In this document: positions 1 to 7,733 of the stretch, piece after piece
Numbering within the stretch: position 1 is the first letter of the stretch
Layout: every line of letters starts with the position of its first letter
DNA from: Paenibacillus sp. MMS18-CY102
Lineage (GTDB): Bacteria > Bacillota > Bacilli > Paenibacillales > Paenibacillaceae
Direction: 5' to 3'
DNA: 64,000 bases
NCBI RefSeq assembly: GCF_009789195.1
Contig: NZ_WSTC01000013.1
Span: forward strand, 1-64,000
The notes under the pieces: generated by a model
What the model was told of the DNA's origin: nothing
What the model saw: only the letters and a program-made list of their open reading frames with translations
The model's database searches: none
Program-made: the position numbers and the translations under genes

Positions 1-395
1 CGCCCGCACCGCGCCGCGAAGCGGCGCCTGCGCCTGCGGCGGCGAAGCCCGCAGGCGGCTCAGCTTCGCGCGCAGCCGAAGCGCCCGCCGCAGGCGCAGC
101 CCAGCCCGCAGGCGCTGCAGCTGCCGCGCCTGCGCGGCCAAACGCGACACCCGCAGCGCCCAAGCGCGCGCAGCGGGTGTACGTGAAAATCGCGGCCGGG
201 CGTGAAAATCCGGCCGCGCTCGAGCGGCTCAAGCAGCTGCTTGTCGCCCATCCTGGGCCCCTCTCGACCGTGCTGTTCTATGAGCGCGGCCAGAAGACGC
301 TTGCGCTCAGCGAGCAATACAACGTCAAACCATCGCCCGAGCTGTTCGGTGCCATCGAGGCGCTGCTTGGCAAAGGCGCGATCGCGGTCAAATAA
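1..395 (+). CDS. dnaE: DNA polymerase III alpha subunit DnaE, C-terminal end (partial)
   Basis: The gene enters from the left edge in the frame starting at base 3 and ends at TAA 393-395. The last ~70 residues (YVKIAAGRE through GKGAIAVK) fit the C-terminal end of DnaE, including the HPG turn followed by beta-rich [21 protein letters not shown], which matches the DnaE1 tail. The replicative polymerase alpha subunit extends DNA in the cytosol; its polymerase domains lie outside the window. The preceding ~57 residues are almost pure Ala/Pro/Gly with Arg/Lys, a low-complexity linker just before the tail. A Rho-independent terminator overlaps the stop. The dnaE call rests on the tail and on the downstream accDA context, so it is likely but not certain. 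Confidence 0.75.
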   Translation, partial: PAPRREAAPAPAAAKPAGGSASRAAEAPAAGAAQPAGAAAAAPARPNATPAAPKRAQRVYVKIAAGRENPAALERLKQLLVAHPGPLSTVLFYERGQKTLALSEQYNVKPSPELFGAIEALLGKGAIAVK

Positions 396-414
396 TGGCC
401 GCGATCTTTTTTTT
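380..414 (+). terminator. Rho-independent terminator of dnaE
   Basis: GATCGCGG (380-387) and CCGCGATC (399-406) form a perfect 8-bp stem, followed by an unbroken run of eight T. The stop codon of dnaE lies in the loop. Confidence 0.85.
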
Positions 415-603
415 ATGGTTCTTTTTGTCCAGATGCTGCCAGTGATTGGTGATTGTCTCCGGTCGCCCGTCCTATTTTTTATGCACAATTGCCTGGTTAG
501 CCGCATACATTAGGAGACATTGGACGGTTCCTATAGGGACTTGCCCGTGATGCGACTTGCCGGCAGCGTATACGCTGCATACCTGGCTACGGAGGGATGA
601 CTA

Positions 604-1098
604 TTGGCGAGCGGAATTGAAGCTTGGCTGCAAAAGCGTGGCGTATCTGTCGCGGATGTCGCGGAAATCGTCTACACGCTGCAAAGGCCGTATAACCCGG
701 ATCTGACTATGGAGCAATGCGATGAAAGCGTACGCGCTGTTTTGGTCAAGCGGGAGGTGCAGTACGTCCTTTATACGGGAATTGCCCTTGATGAGCTCGC
801 GGAGCGCCGGCTGCTGCCTGAACCGCTTCAAGCGATCATGGAAAATGACGAATCGCTATACGGCGTAGATGAGACGCTGGCGCTCGGAATTACGAACGTA
901 TATGGCATGATTGGGTTGACGAGCTTCGGTTACCTTGATAAAGTGAAGCCGGGCATTATTCGGCAGCTGAATTTGAAAGGCGAACGCATTCACGTGTTTC
1001 TGGACGATCTCGTTGCAGGATTAGCGGCCGCTGCGTCTGCGCGAATCGCGCATCAGGACCCGAAGGCGACGCGATACGATTTGCCTGAGACCAACTAG
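604..1098 (+). CDS. Phosphatidylglycerophosphatase A-family protein (YutG type)
   Basis: 164-residue protein of the PgpA family, the short soluble form typical of Firmicutes (B. subtilis YutG). The family removes phosphate from phosphatidylglycerophosphate in phospholipid synthesis; the exact role of the short form is less certain. Family features visible are YGVDETLALGITNVYG, GYLDKVKPG, and the acidic FLDDLVAG near the C terminus followed by an Ala-rich helix. Start is TTG at 604, placed by GGAGGG at 591-596. A paralog about half identical lies at 36568-37092 on the other strand. It stands alone between the dnaE terminator and the next gene. Confidence 0.8.
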   Translation: MASGIEAWLQKRGVSVADVAEIVYTLQRPYNPDLTMEQCDESVRAVLVKREVQYVLYTGIALDELAERRLLPEPLQAIMENDESLYGVDETLALGITNVYGMIGLTSFGYLDKVKPGIIRQLNLKGERIHVFLDDLVAGLAAAASARIAHQDPKATRYDLPETN

Positions 1099-1134
1099 AG
1101 AGCTGCCCCCGAAGACTCGGTGGACATGGCTTTG

Positions 1135-1164
1135 TTGCGGCCCGAAGAGTAATTATGCTATCAT
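1135..1164 (+). promoter_or_regulatory. Candidate sigma-A promoter ahead of the acc operon
   Basis: TTGCGG (1135-1140), an 18-bp spacer, and TATCAT (1159-1164), about 50 bp before the 62-residue gene that leads into accD-accA. Only a motif match. Confidence 0.35.
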
Positions 1165-1212
1165 TAATTCATTATAGGGCCTGGATACCGATGTTTTTAG
1201 GGGGTACCTTTC

Positions 1213-1401
1213 ATGTGGACGGTTATCTATATCGCGCCTACGACGAAGATTGCAGAGAACATTAGAACCCGATTGACCGAAGAAGGGTTCCTCGTGCAGC
1301 TGCGTCCTATTAACCTTTCGAAACAGCAATACGAAATACTGGTCCCGTCCGGTGAGTTGGAAGAAGTTCAGGAAGTGCTGAACTCGATCCTGCACCCGTG
1401 A
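1213..1401 (+). CDS. Small DUF2007-like protein ahead of accD
   Basis: 62-residue protein starting MWTVIYIAPTTKIAENIR and ending in a helix EEVQEVLNSIL. The pattern of a beta strand, a helix with a GFLVQLR turn, then EILVPSGELEEVQEVL fits the DUF2007 fold (a small alpha-beta domain of unknown role, sometimes called a putative signal-transducing protein). Assignment is from pattern only. ATG at 1213 follows TAGGGGGT. It ends 39 bp before accD with no terminator between, so it is probably co-transcribed with accDA. No function can be given. Confidence 0.7.
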   Translation: MWTVIYIAPTTKIAENIRTRLTEEGFLVQLRPINLSKQQYEILVPSGELEEVQEVLNSILHP

Positions 1402-1440
1402 TGAAGAGACCTAATAACTGCGCCGTGAGAGGTGTCAAAC

Positions 1441-2325
1441 GTGTTTAAGGACTTATTTCATAAGAAGAAATATGCGACGGTTCCTTCCGTGCCGGCTCCT
1501 GTTCAAGAGCGGCCCAAGAAGGATATACCTGAAGGCTTGATGAACAAATGCCCGAAGTGTGGCAACATCGCCTTTAGCAAAGAACTGGAAAAGAACTTCA
1601 AAGTATGTCCGTCATGCGGCCATCACTTCCGATTGTCCACAATGGAACGTATTGGAATGACGCTCGATGACGGCAGTTTTCTTGAATTTGACGCACTGAT
1701 GGAGTCTGTTGACCCGCTTGGCTTCCCAGGCTATGAGGCGAAGCTGAAACAGCAGAAGGATAAGTCAGGCTTGAACGATGCTGTCGTGACGGGAGAAGGC
1801 ACGATTGGTGGCATCCCGGTTATCGTAGCTGTAATGAGCTTTGAGTTTTTCACAGGCAGTATGGGATCGGTAGTTGGAGAAAAAATTACGAGAGCGATTG
1901 AACAAGCGGACCAGAAAAACCTTCCGCTGATCATCTTCTCGACATCCGGCGGCGCCCGCATGCAAGAAAGTATACTTAGCCTGATGCAGATGGCGAAGAC
2001 GAGTGCGGCGCTTGCCAAGTTCCAAGGCAATGGCGGGCTCTTCATCTCCGTATTCACAGACCCGACGACTGGGGGCGTATCGGCGAGCTTCGCAAGCCTC
2101 GGCGACATTAACTTGGCCGAGCCTGGCGCATTGATTGGCTTCGCTGGACGGATCGTTATTGAACAGACGATTCGCCAGAAGCTGCCTGATAACTTCCAGA
2201 CGGCGGAATTTAACCTACAGCATGGGCAATTGGATAAAGTCGTTCATCGCAAAGACTTGAAATCGATGCTGGCGAAGCTGCTGGAACTTCACACCGTAAG
2301 GGAGGATTGGTCCGATGGGCAATGA
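1441..2325 (+). CDS. accD: Acetyl-CoA carboxylase carboxyltransferase beta subunit
   Basis: Beta subunit of acetyl-CoA carboxylase, which together with AccA transfers the carboxyl group from biotin-BCCP to acetyl-CoA to make malonyl-CoA for fatty-acid synthesis. A four-Cys zinc ribbon is visible (Cys 37, 40, 56, 59; CPKCG and CPSCG), followed by the crotonase-like core with SGGARMQE and [14 protein letters not shown]. Length 294 is typical. Start GTG 1441 is chosen because family members begin MFKDLF and AGAGGTG lies 8 bp before it; an in-frame GTG at 1432 sits inside that RBS. The stop overlaps the accA start by 11 bp, implying coupled translation. Confidence 0.95.
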   Translation: MFKDLFHKKKYATVPSVPAPVQERPKKDIPEGLMNKCPKCGNIAFSKELEKNFKVCPSCGHHFRLSTMERIGMTLDDGSFLEFDALMESVDPLGFPGYEAKLKQQKDKSGLNDAVVTGEGTIGGIPVIVAVMSFEFFTGSMGSVVGEKITRAIEQADQKNLPLIIFSTSGGARMQESILSLMQMAKTSAALAKFQGNGGLFISVFTDPTTGGVSASFASLGDINLAEPGALIGFAGRIVIEQTIRQKLPDNFQTAEFNLQHGQLDKVVHRKDLKSMLAKLLELHTVREDWSDGQ

Positions 2326-3385
2326 GCTTCCATTTGAGAAACCGCTTGTTGACCTTCGCAAGAAGGTCGACGAACTGAAGCGATTTGGTCAAGAAAAGGG
2401 TATCGATTTCTCCGAAGAGATTACGAGGCTTGAACTCCGCTGCAAGCAGCTTGAAGATGAATTATATAGCGAACTGTCGCCAGCACAGAAGATGCACTTG
2501 GCCCGGCATCACCAGCGCCCGACTTCGCTTGATTACATTCAATCGATTTTTGCTGACTTCGTAGAGCTGCATGGCGATCGGTTGTTCGCGGATGATCTGG
2601 CGATTGTAGGCGGGATTGCCCGTTTGAATGGCGTGCCGGTAACGGTCGTTGGCCATCAGCGCGGCAAGGACACGCGTGACAATATTGCCCGTTTCTTCGG
2701 CAGTCCACACCCGGAAGGCTTCCGTAAGGCACTTCGGTTCATGCAACAGGCGGACAAGTTTAAACGTCCAATCATCACGTTTATCGATACCAAAGGCGCC
2801 TACCCAGGCAATACAGCGGAAGAACGTGGACAGTCGGAGGCAATCGCCCGAAACTTGCGGGAGATGGCCACTTTTGGCGTTCCGATCATCTGTGTCGTTA
2901 TCGGTGAAGGCGGCAGTGGCGGTGCGCTTGCGCTTGGCGTAGGCAATCGTGTGCTGATGCTGGAGAATGCGATCTATTCCGCAATATCTCCGAACGGCGC
3001 CGCTTCTATTTTGTGGAAAGACGCTTCTAAGGCTGACCAGGCGGCAGAAGCGATGAAGATAACGGCGAAGGATCTTAAGCAATTCGAGATAATCGAAGAG
3101 ATTATTCCAGAGCCGCAAGGCGGCGCACACCGCGATCTTGCCGTACAAGCAGAGTCGATTAAGGACGCATTGTGGCGGCATCTGAAGGAGCTGTCGGCGT
3201 TGACGCCAGAGCAGCTGGTTGAGGACCGTTATAATAAGTTCCGCAAGATCGGCTACTTCCAAGAACGCCAAGCATCCGAGGCGTTGGAGCCTGAAGCGGC
3301 ATCCGTAGCAGGTGAGCAGGATGGGGCAGTTGCGGATGCGGAATTAACAAACGTGAATAATTTGGAAGAATCTGCTAAAGTATGA
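2315..3385 (+). CDS. accA: Acetyl-CoA carboxylase carboxyltransferase alpha subunit
   Basis: Alpha subunit of the carboxyltransferase, partner of AccD. Typical motifs are HQRGKDT, the [14 protein letters not shown] segment, [10 protein letters not shown] and the oxyanion region [14 protein letters not shown]. Length 356 exceeds the usual ~320: the last ~40 residues (after KIGYFQER) are an Ala/Glu-rich tail with little complexity. The start overlaps the accD end by 11 bp, with GGAGG about 10 bp upstream inside accD. In B. subtilis the next gene is pfkA; here pyk follows after only 109 bp. Confidence 0.95.
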   Translation: MGNELPFEKPLVDLRKKVDELKRFGQEKGIDFSEEITRLELRCKQLEDELYSELSPAQKMHLARHHQRPTSLDYIQSIFADFVELHGDRLFADDLAIVGGIARLNGVPVTVVGHQRGKDTRDNIARFFGSPHPEGFRKALRFMQQADKFKRPIITFIDTKGAYPGNTAEERGQSEAIARNLREMATFGVPIICVVIGEGGSGGALALGVGNRVLMLENAIYSAISPNGAASILWKDASKADQAAEAMKITAKDLKQFEIIEEIIPEPQGGAHRDLAVQAESIKDALWRHLKELSALTPEQLVEDRYNKFRKIGYFQERQASEALEPEAASVAGEQDGAVADAELTNVNNLEESAKV

Positions 3386-3494
3386 TTATAATTTGCAAAA
3401 ATTACACTGTACAAAGCTTCGCCGAATCCTATAGGGTAGGTTAGGCTGAAGATTAGACAGGAATGTTTCCTATAACGGAGGAATGAATGTAATC

Positions 3495-5249
3495 ATGCGT
3501 AAAACAAAAATCGTATGTACGATTGGGCCATCTAGCGAATCGCTCGAAAACACGAAGAAGCTGATCGAGGCTGGCATGAACGTTGCTCGCCTTAACTTCT
3601 CGCATGGTGATTTCGAGGAGCATGGCAACCGCATCAAAAACCTGAAGCAAGCGCGCCAGGAACTTGGCAAGACGGTTGCGATTTTGCTCGATACCAAAGG
3701 TCCCGAAATCCGTCTGGGCAAGCTGAAAGAAGAGCCGATTGAGCTCGAAGCAGGCGAAGCGATTACGCTTACGACGGAAGAGATTCTCGGCGACATTACG
3801 CGTATTCCAGTTACGTACAAAAACTTGCCGCAGGATCTTACGGTAGGATCGACGGTTCTGATTGACGATGGCCTGATCGGCCTTACGGTTGAAGGTATTG
3901 AAGGCACTGAAATCCATTGCCGGATCGTCAACAGCGGCCAGATCAAGAGCAAGAAGGGCGTTAACGTTCCGGGCGTGAACATTTCGCTGCCAGGCATTAC
4001 CGAGAAGGATGCTGCTGATATCGTATTCGGCATTGAACAAGGCATCGACTTCATCGCAGCTTCATTCGTTCGCAAAGCTAGTGACGTGCTCGAAATTCGT
4101 GAGCTGCTTGAGAAACATAACGGCAGCCATATCCATATCATTTCGAAAATCGAGAACCAACAAGGCGTTGATAACCTCGATGAAATTCTTGAAGTGTCCG
4201 ATGGCCTGATGGTTGCGCGTGGCGACCTCGGCGTAGAAATTCCTGCTGAAGAAGTGCCGCTCGTACAGAAGCAAATGATCGAAAAATGTAATCGTGTAGG
4301 CAAGCCGGTTATTACGGCAACGCAAATGCTCGATTCCATGCAACGCAACCCGCGCCCAACGCGCGCTGAGGCAAGTGACGTTGCGAACGCGATCTTCGAC
4401 GGCACGAGTGCGATCATGCTCTCCGGTGAGACGGCTGCCGGCAAATATCCGGTAGAATCGGTTCAAACGATGTCCCGTATTGCTGAGCGTGCCGAGTCAG
4501 CGCTTGAATATCGCGAGCTGTTCATCAAGCAAGCGAATGCGCAGCAAACATCGGTTACAGAAGCAATCAGCCAAGCGGTTGCAAACTCTGCGCTTGATCT
4601 GCAAGCTGGAGCGATCATTACGTCCACGGAAAGCGGATTCACAGCTCGTATGGTATCCAAGTACCGTCCGAAATCGCCGATTATTGCTGTAACGCCGAAT
4701 GAATCGGTTATGCGTCGTTTAGCGCTTGTATGGGGCGTTATCCCTGCATTCGGCAGCGAAGCGAGCACGACGGACGAAATGTTCGAAACGGCAGTAAGCG
4801 GTGCGCTGAGCACGGGCACTGTTGGCTTGGGCGATACGGTTGTCATTACGGCAGGCGTGCCTGTTGGCCGCTCCGGAACGACGAACTTGATCAAGATCCA
4901 CCATATTGGCGAGCTTATCGCTAAGGGCCAAGGAATCGGCACGTTATCCGCGAAGGGCAAAGTTGTCGTTGCCCGTTCGGCTGAAGAAGCGAACGCAAAA
5001 ACGACGGAAGGCTCGATTCTCGTTACGATTTCGACGGACAAGGATTATATGCCAGCGATCCAAAAGGCAGCGGCTATCGTGACGGAACAAGGCGGCATTA
5101 CGAGCCATGCGGCTGTCGTTGGCCTGAACGTTGGAATTCCAGCCATCCTTGGCATTGAGCAAGCAACAGAGCTGCTCAAGGACGGCATGGAAGTAACGCT
5201 TTATGCGGAGACTGGCGTTATTTACACGGGACAATCCAAAGTACTATAA
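3495..5249 (+). CDS. pyk: Pyruvate kinase
   Basis: Converts phosphoenolpyruvate and ADP to pyruvate and ATP, the last step of glycolysis. Visible signatures are [12 protein letters not shown] at the N terminus, [28 protein letters not shown] and TATQMLDSM. It carries the extra C-terminal PEP-utiliser-like domain found in Bacillus enzymes, with [19 protein letters not shown] near the end. Length 584 fits that form. Start ATG 3495 agrees with family N termini and lies 13 bp after GGAGG at 3477-3481; an in-frame ATG at 3483 is only 1 bp from that RBS. A strong terminator follows. Confidence 0.96.
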   Translation: MRKTKIVCTIGPSSESLENTKKLIEAGMNVARLNFSHGDFEEHGNRIKNLKQARQELGKTVAILLDTKGPEIRLGKLKEEPIELEAGEAITLTTEEILGDITRIPVTYKNLPQDLTVGSTVLIDDGLIGLTVEGIEGTEIHCRIVNSGQIKSKKGVNVPGVNISLPGITEKDAADIVFGIEQGIDFIAASFVRKASDVLEIRELLEKHNGSHIHIISKIENQQGVDNLDEILEVSDGLMVARGDLGVEIPAEEVPLVQKQMIEKCNRVGKPVITATQMLDSMQRNPRPTRAEASDVANAIFDGTSAIMLSGETAAGKYPVESVQTMSRIAERAESALEYRELFIKQANAQQTSVTEAISQAVANSALDLQAGAIITSTESGFTARMVSKYRPKSPIIAVTPNESVMRRLALVWGVIPAFGSEASTTDEMFETAVSGALSTGTVGLGDTVVITAGVPVGRSGTTNLIKIHHIGELIAKGQGIGTLSAKGKVVVARSAEEANAKTTEGSILVTISTDKDYMPAIQKAAAIVTEQGGITSHAAVVGLNVGIPAILGIEQATELLKDGMEVTLYAETGVIYTGQSKVL

Positions 5250-5281
5250 CGTACTTTAGGCAGTATAATGAACCAACGAGA

Positions 5282-5314
5282 AGAGCGACGGACACTGTGC
5301 CCGTCGCTCTTTCT
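5282..5314 (+). terminator. Rho-independent terminator of pyk
   Basis: AGAGCGACGG (5282-5291) pairs perfectly with CCGTCGCTCT (5301-5310) around a 9-base loop, followed by TTTCT. Confidence 0.85.
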
Positions 5315-5372
5315 ACCATTCGGGCCGGGCGTGTATAGCCGGCTGAATATTAGGCCATTGGCAGGTGAGAAG

Positions 5373-5864
5373 ATGAGTAATGAGCAGAGGCGCTGGCATG
5401 TGTTTCCGCTTCGGGTTCGCTATGAGGAAACCGATCAGATGAGCGTAGTGTTCCATGGCAATTATTTAACTTGGTTCGAAATCGGGCGTACGGAGCTTAT
5501 ACGTCATGCGGGCTTCGCCTATCGGGAAATCGAGGCAGCAGGCTTGCTCCTGCCGGTGATCGACATCGATTGCAAGTATGTATCGCCTGCACGCTACGAT
5601 GATATCGTTCTGGTGTGCACGCGAATTGTGGACTATTCTTCGATCCGTATCTCGTTCGAATCCCAGATTAGGCGCGGTTCGGAGCTTTGTTTGAAAGCTG
5701 GAAGCAGGCTTGAGTCCTCTCAAGCTTTGGAGCCATACGAGCTGTTAGCAGCAGGCGGGACGCGGCATATGTGGGTTAATTCGGCATTTAAGCCGACAAG
5801 GCTTGAACGGGCGTTTCCGGAATTATATGATAAATTGGCTCAGGTTGTTGCCCAGTCCACCTAG
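5373..5864 (+). CDS. Acyl-CoA thioesterase, YbgC/FcbC hotdog family
   Basis: 163-residue single hotdog-fold thioesterase that would hydrolyse short or aromatic acyl-CoA thioesters in the cytosol. The 4HBT active-site region is clear near the N terminus: RYEETDQMSVVFHGNYLTWF, with the Asp and Tyr of the FcbC-type motif, then FEIGRTELIR. Start ATG 5373 follows AGGTGAGA; an upstream in-frame ATG at 5268 would run through the pyk terminator and is rejected. It lies 24 bp before the fxsA region, and both precede a bidirectional terminator. The substrate cannot be told from sequence. Confidence 0.85.
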   Translation: MSNEQRRWHVFPLRVRYEETDQMSVVFHGNYLTWFEIGRTELIRHAGFAYREIEAAGLLLPVIDIDCKYVSPARYDDIVLVCTRIVDYSSIRISFESQIRRGSELCLKAGSRLESSQALEPYELLAAGGTRHMWVNSAFKPTRLERAFPELYDKLAQVVAQST

Positions 5865-5903
5865 TTACAGCATGAAACAACTTTAACGATGGAGGTGACA
5901 GCC

Positions 5904-6329
5904 TTGCGCAAATGGCTGTTGGCATTGCTAATTATTATTCCAGCATTAGAACTGTGGACGATTGTGACGGTTGGGTCGTGGTTAGGCGGCGGTACAACAT
6001 TATTGCTGCTGCTACTTGTAGGCTTTGGCGGTTTTTACATTGCTAAGGCGGAGGGGCGTAAAGCTTGGATGGAAGTTCAACGGCTCATGCAGCAAGGGCA
6101 ACCGCCGGGCCATGCTATTTTGGATGGGCTCTGCATTTTGGCAGGAGGGCTCTTGCTCATGATTCCAGGCTTTATCTCGGATATTGTTGGCTTGACACTG
6201 CTCATTCCATTCACTCGTCCCCTGTACCGCCGCGTTATGCTGCAATTCATTGAGCGTAAAATGCGGGGCGGTGGCGGCAGCAGCAATGGCAGAGGCGGTG
6301 GCACGACGTTTACAATTGGACGATGGTAG
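5904..6329 (+). CDS. fxsA: FxsA family membrane protein
   Basis: Small membrane protein of the FxsA family (B. subtilis YtzA). E. coli FxsA overexpression relieves exclusion of phage T7 by the F plasmid; the normal role is unknown. About 141 residues with hydrophobic segments at residues ~3-20, ~24-44 and ~75-105, then a Gly/Ser-rich hydrophilic tail. Start TTG 5904 is chosen because the perfect RBS GGAGGTGA (5891-5898) overlaps the upstream ATG at 5889 and lies 5 bp before TTG; family proteins also begin MRKWLL-like. The position beside ytvI and citZ matches B. subtilis. Confidence 0.85.
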   Translation: MRKWLLALLIIIPALELWTIVTVGSWLGGGTTLLLLLLVGFGGFYIAKAEGRKAWMEVQRLMQQGQPPGHAILDGLCILAGGLLLMIPGFISDIVGLTLLIPFTRPLYRRVMLQFIERKMRGGGGSSNGRGGGTTFTIGRW

Positions 6330-6366
6330 CGGGAGTGGTCTCATGCGCGAAATCGCAATAATACAG

Positions 6367-6394
6367 CAAAAGCCAGGCATTCGCCCGGCTTTTG
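6367..6394. terminator. Bidirectional terminator between fxsA and ytvI
   Basis: CAAAAGCC (6367-6374) and GGCTTTTG (6387-6394) form a stem whose loop adds further GGC/GCC pairs. The A and T tracts make it usable from both convergent genes. Confidence 0.75.
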
Positions 6395-6427
6395 TTGTTG
6401 CATTAGAGTAGCAGTAGGATTTGGTTA

Positions 6428-7543
6428 CTACTTGGAGCCTTTCATTACAAAGTGGTACAAATCCCGGAAGACGTTGGCCCGGTGGAAGGCGAATAGAATA
6501 ACGAGTGACACAGGCCCAATGATTAGGCCGAACACGCCGAACAGCTTTAGGCCAACGAACATGGCGATTAACGTAGGCAGCGGGTCAAGCCCGACACTGC
6601 TTGCCAGCACCTTAGGCTCAATCATTTGCCGTGCGACGAGAATTACGCCATAGAGAATGGATAGCCCAATTCCAAGCGATAAATCGCCATACAGGAATGT
6701 GTAAGCGATCCATGGGACCATGACGGCGCCTACGCCAAGGTAAGGCAAAAGGTCAACTAAGCCGATTAATAGGCCGATGGTGATTGCATATTGAACGCCT
6801 AGCAGGAGCAGGCCGATAATGACGACGACAGCTGTAATTGAAATCATAATGAACTGGGAGCGCAGATAACCGAACAGCGCTTTTTGCAAATCAGCCCAGA
6901 CGGTTGATAAGGACTTGCGAATGCCCCCCGGCAGCCAGCCGCTTAGTTTTGCCGCATGCTTGTTCCAGTCTTTCCCAATGAAGAACGCAGACAGCAGCAC
7001 GACGACCATAATGGTCAGTACATTCGGCAGTGAAATAAGCAGGGCGGAAAGGCCGTTGAAGAAGTGGGTGACTAAATCAGAGCTGGTCTGTGCCAGCAAA
7101 TTAGCGGTATCCGCAATTTTATCGTTAATGGGCTGCTGATATTTCGGATTTTCGTTATAGAAGGCGCTAATTTTATTGATGAGATCCTGCATTTCCGGCG
7201 TGTCTATAAATTTGTTAAATTCATCTCTCCACCAATTAATCGTGCCATTAATCGATTGGGATAGATGAATGATTTCCGCTACGATCCGCGTGATGAGTGC
7301 AGATACGACGGTAACGGCTGCTGCTACGAATAAGAGCAGGGAGAGCGTAACGGCCAGCCACCTCGGCAAACGTGCTTTATTTTGCAGCAATCGAATGAGT
7401 GGATTAAGGGCATAAGCTAAAATCCAGCCGATGAGAAATGGATAGACGAGCGGCGTTACATACATAACTGCAAGAATAAATAATACGAGCATGACAGCTA
7501 CGAAGACGCTTCGCCATACTCGCATTGCAATAACTCGGTTCAA
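6428..7543 (-). CDS. ytvI: AI-2E family transporter (YtvI-like permease)
   Basis: Polytopic inner-membrane protein of the AI-2E/PerM family, a group of exporters or permeases with varied substrates. The ~371 residues show the family layout: two N-terminal helices, a third hydrophobic stretch, a long soluble region around residues 85-165, then a cluster of C-terminal helices with the DLLPYLG and GVILVARQMIEPKVLA segments typical of the family. Start TTG 7543 is placed by GGAGGT 7 bp upstream; an in-frame ATG at 7588 lies before that RBS. Order fxsA-ytvI-citZ is as in B. subtilis, except that ytvI faces fxsA. Substrate unknown. Confidence 0.88.
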   Translation of the reverse strand: MNRVIAMRVWRSVFVAVMLVLFILAVMYVTPLVYPFLIGWILAYALNPLIRLLQNKARLPRWLAVTLSLLLFVAAAVTVVSALITRIVAEIIHLSQSINGTINWWRDEFNKFIDTPEMQDLINKISAFYNENPKYQQPINDKIADTANLLAQTSSDLVTHFFNGLSALLISLPNVLTIMVVVLLSAFFIGKDWNKHAAKLSGWLPGGIRKSLSTVWADLQKALFGYLRSQFIMISITAVVVIIGLLLLGVQYAITIGLLIGLVDLLPYLGVGAVMVPWIAYTFLYGDLSLGIGLSILYGVILVARQMIEPKVLASSVGLDPLPTLIAMFVGLKLFGVFGLIIGPVSLVILFAFHRANVFRDLYHFVMKGSK

Positions 7544-7653
7544 TAGTCGCACCTCCATCGTCATAGAACAATACAAAAAGTTTATCATGAAAGAGCAGCA
7601 TTTACCAAAGTGGGCTTTATAATCTCACGAATCATTATATGATTAGATGTGGA

Positions 7654-7692
7654 TTTACATGGTATTTACAATTCGTTAACATAAGACGAACA
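7654..7692 (+). promoter_or_regulatory. Pho box (PhoP binding site) ahead of ppk
   Basis: Four direct repeats with exact 11-bp period: TTTACA (7654-7659), TTTACA (7665-7670), TTAACA (7676-7681) and a weaker CGAACA (7687-7692). This is the TT(A/T)ACA array recognised by PhoP in Bacillus. CATAAT at 7702-7707 is a plausible -10. It implies ppk is induced by phosphate limitation. Confidence 0.75.
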
Positions 7693-7733
7693 TTCGACAG
7701 CCATAATGAGGACAAAGAACGGGGGAACGTAAG

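Noticed and set aside
2462-3271. Antisense frame of 269 codons opposite accA
   Set aside because: No RBS and no recognisable protein pattern; accA is certain on the other strand.
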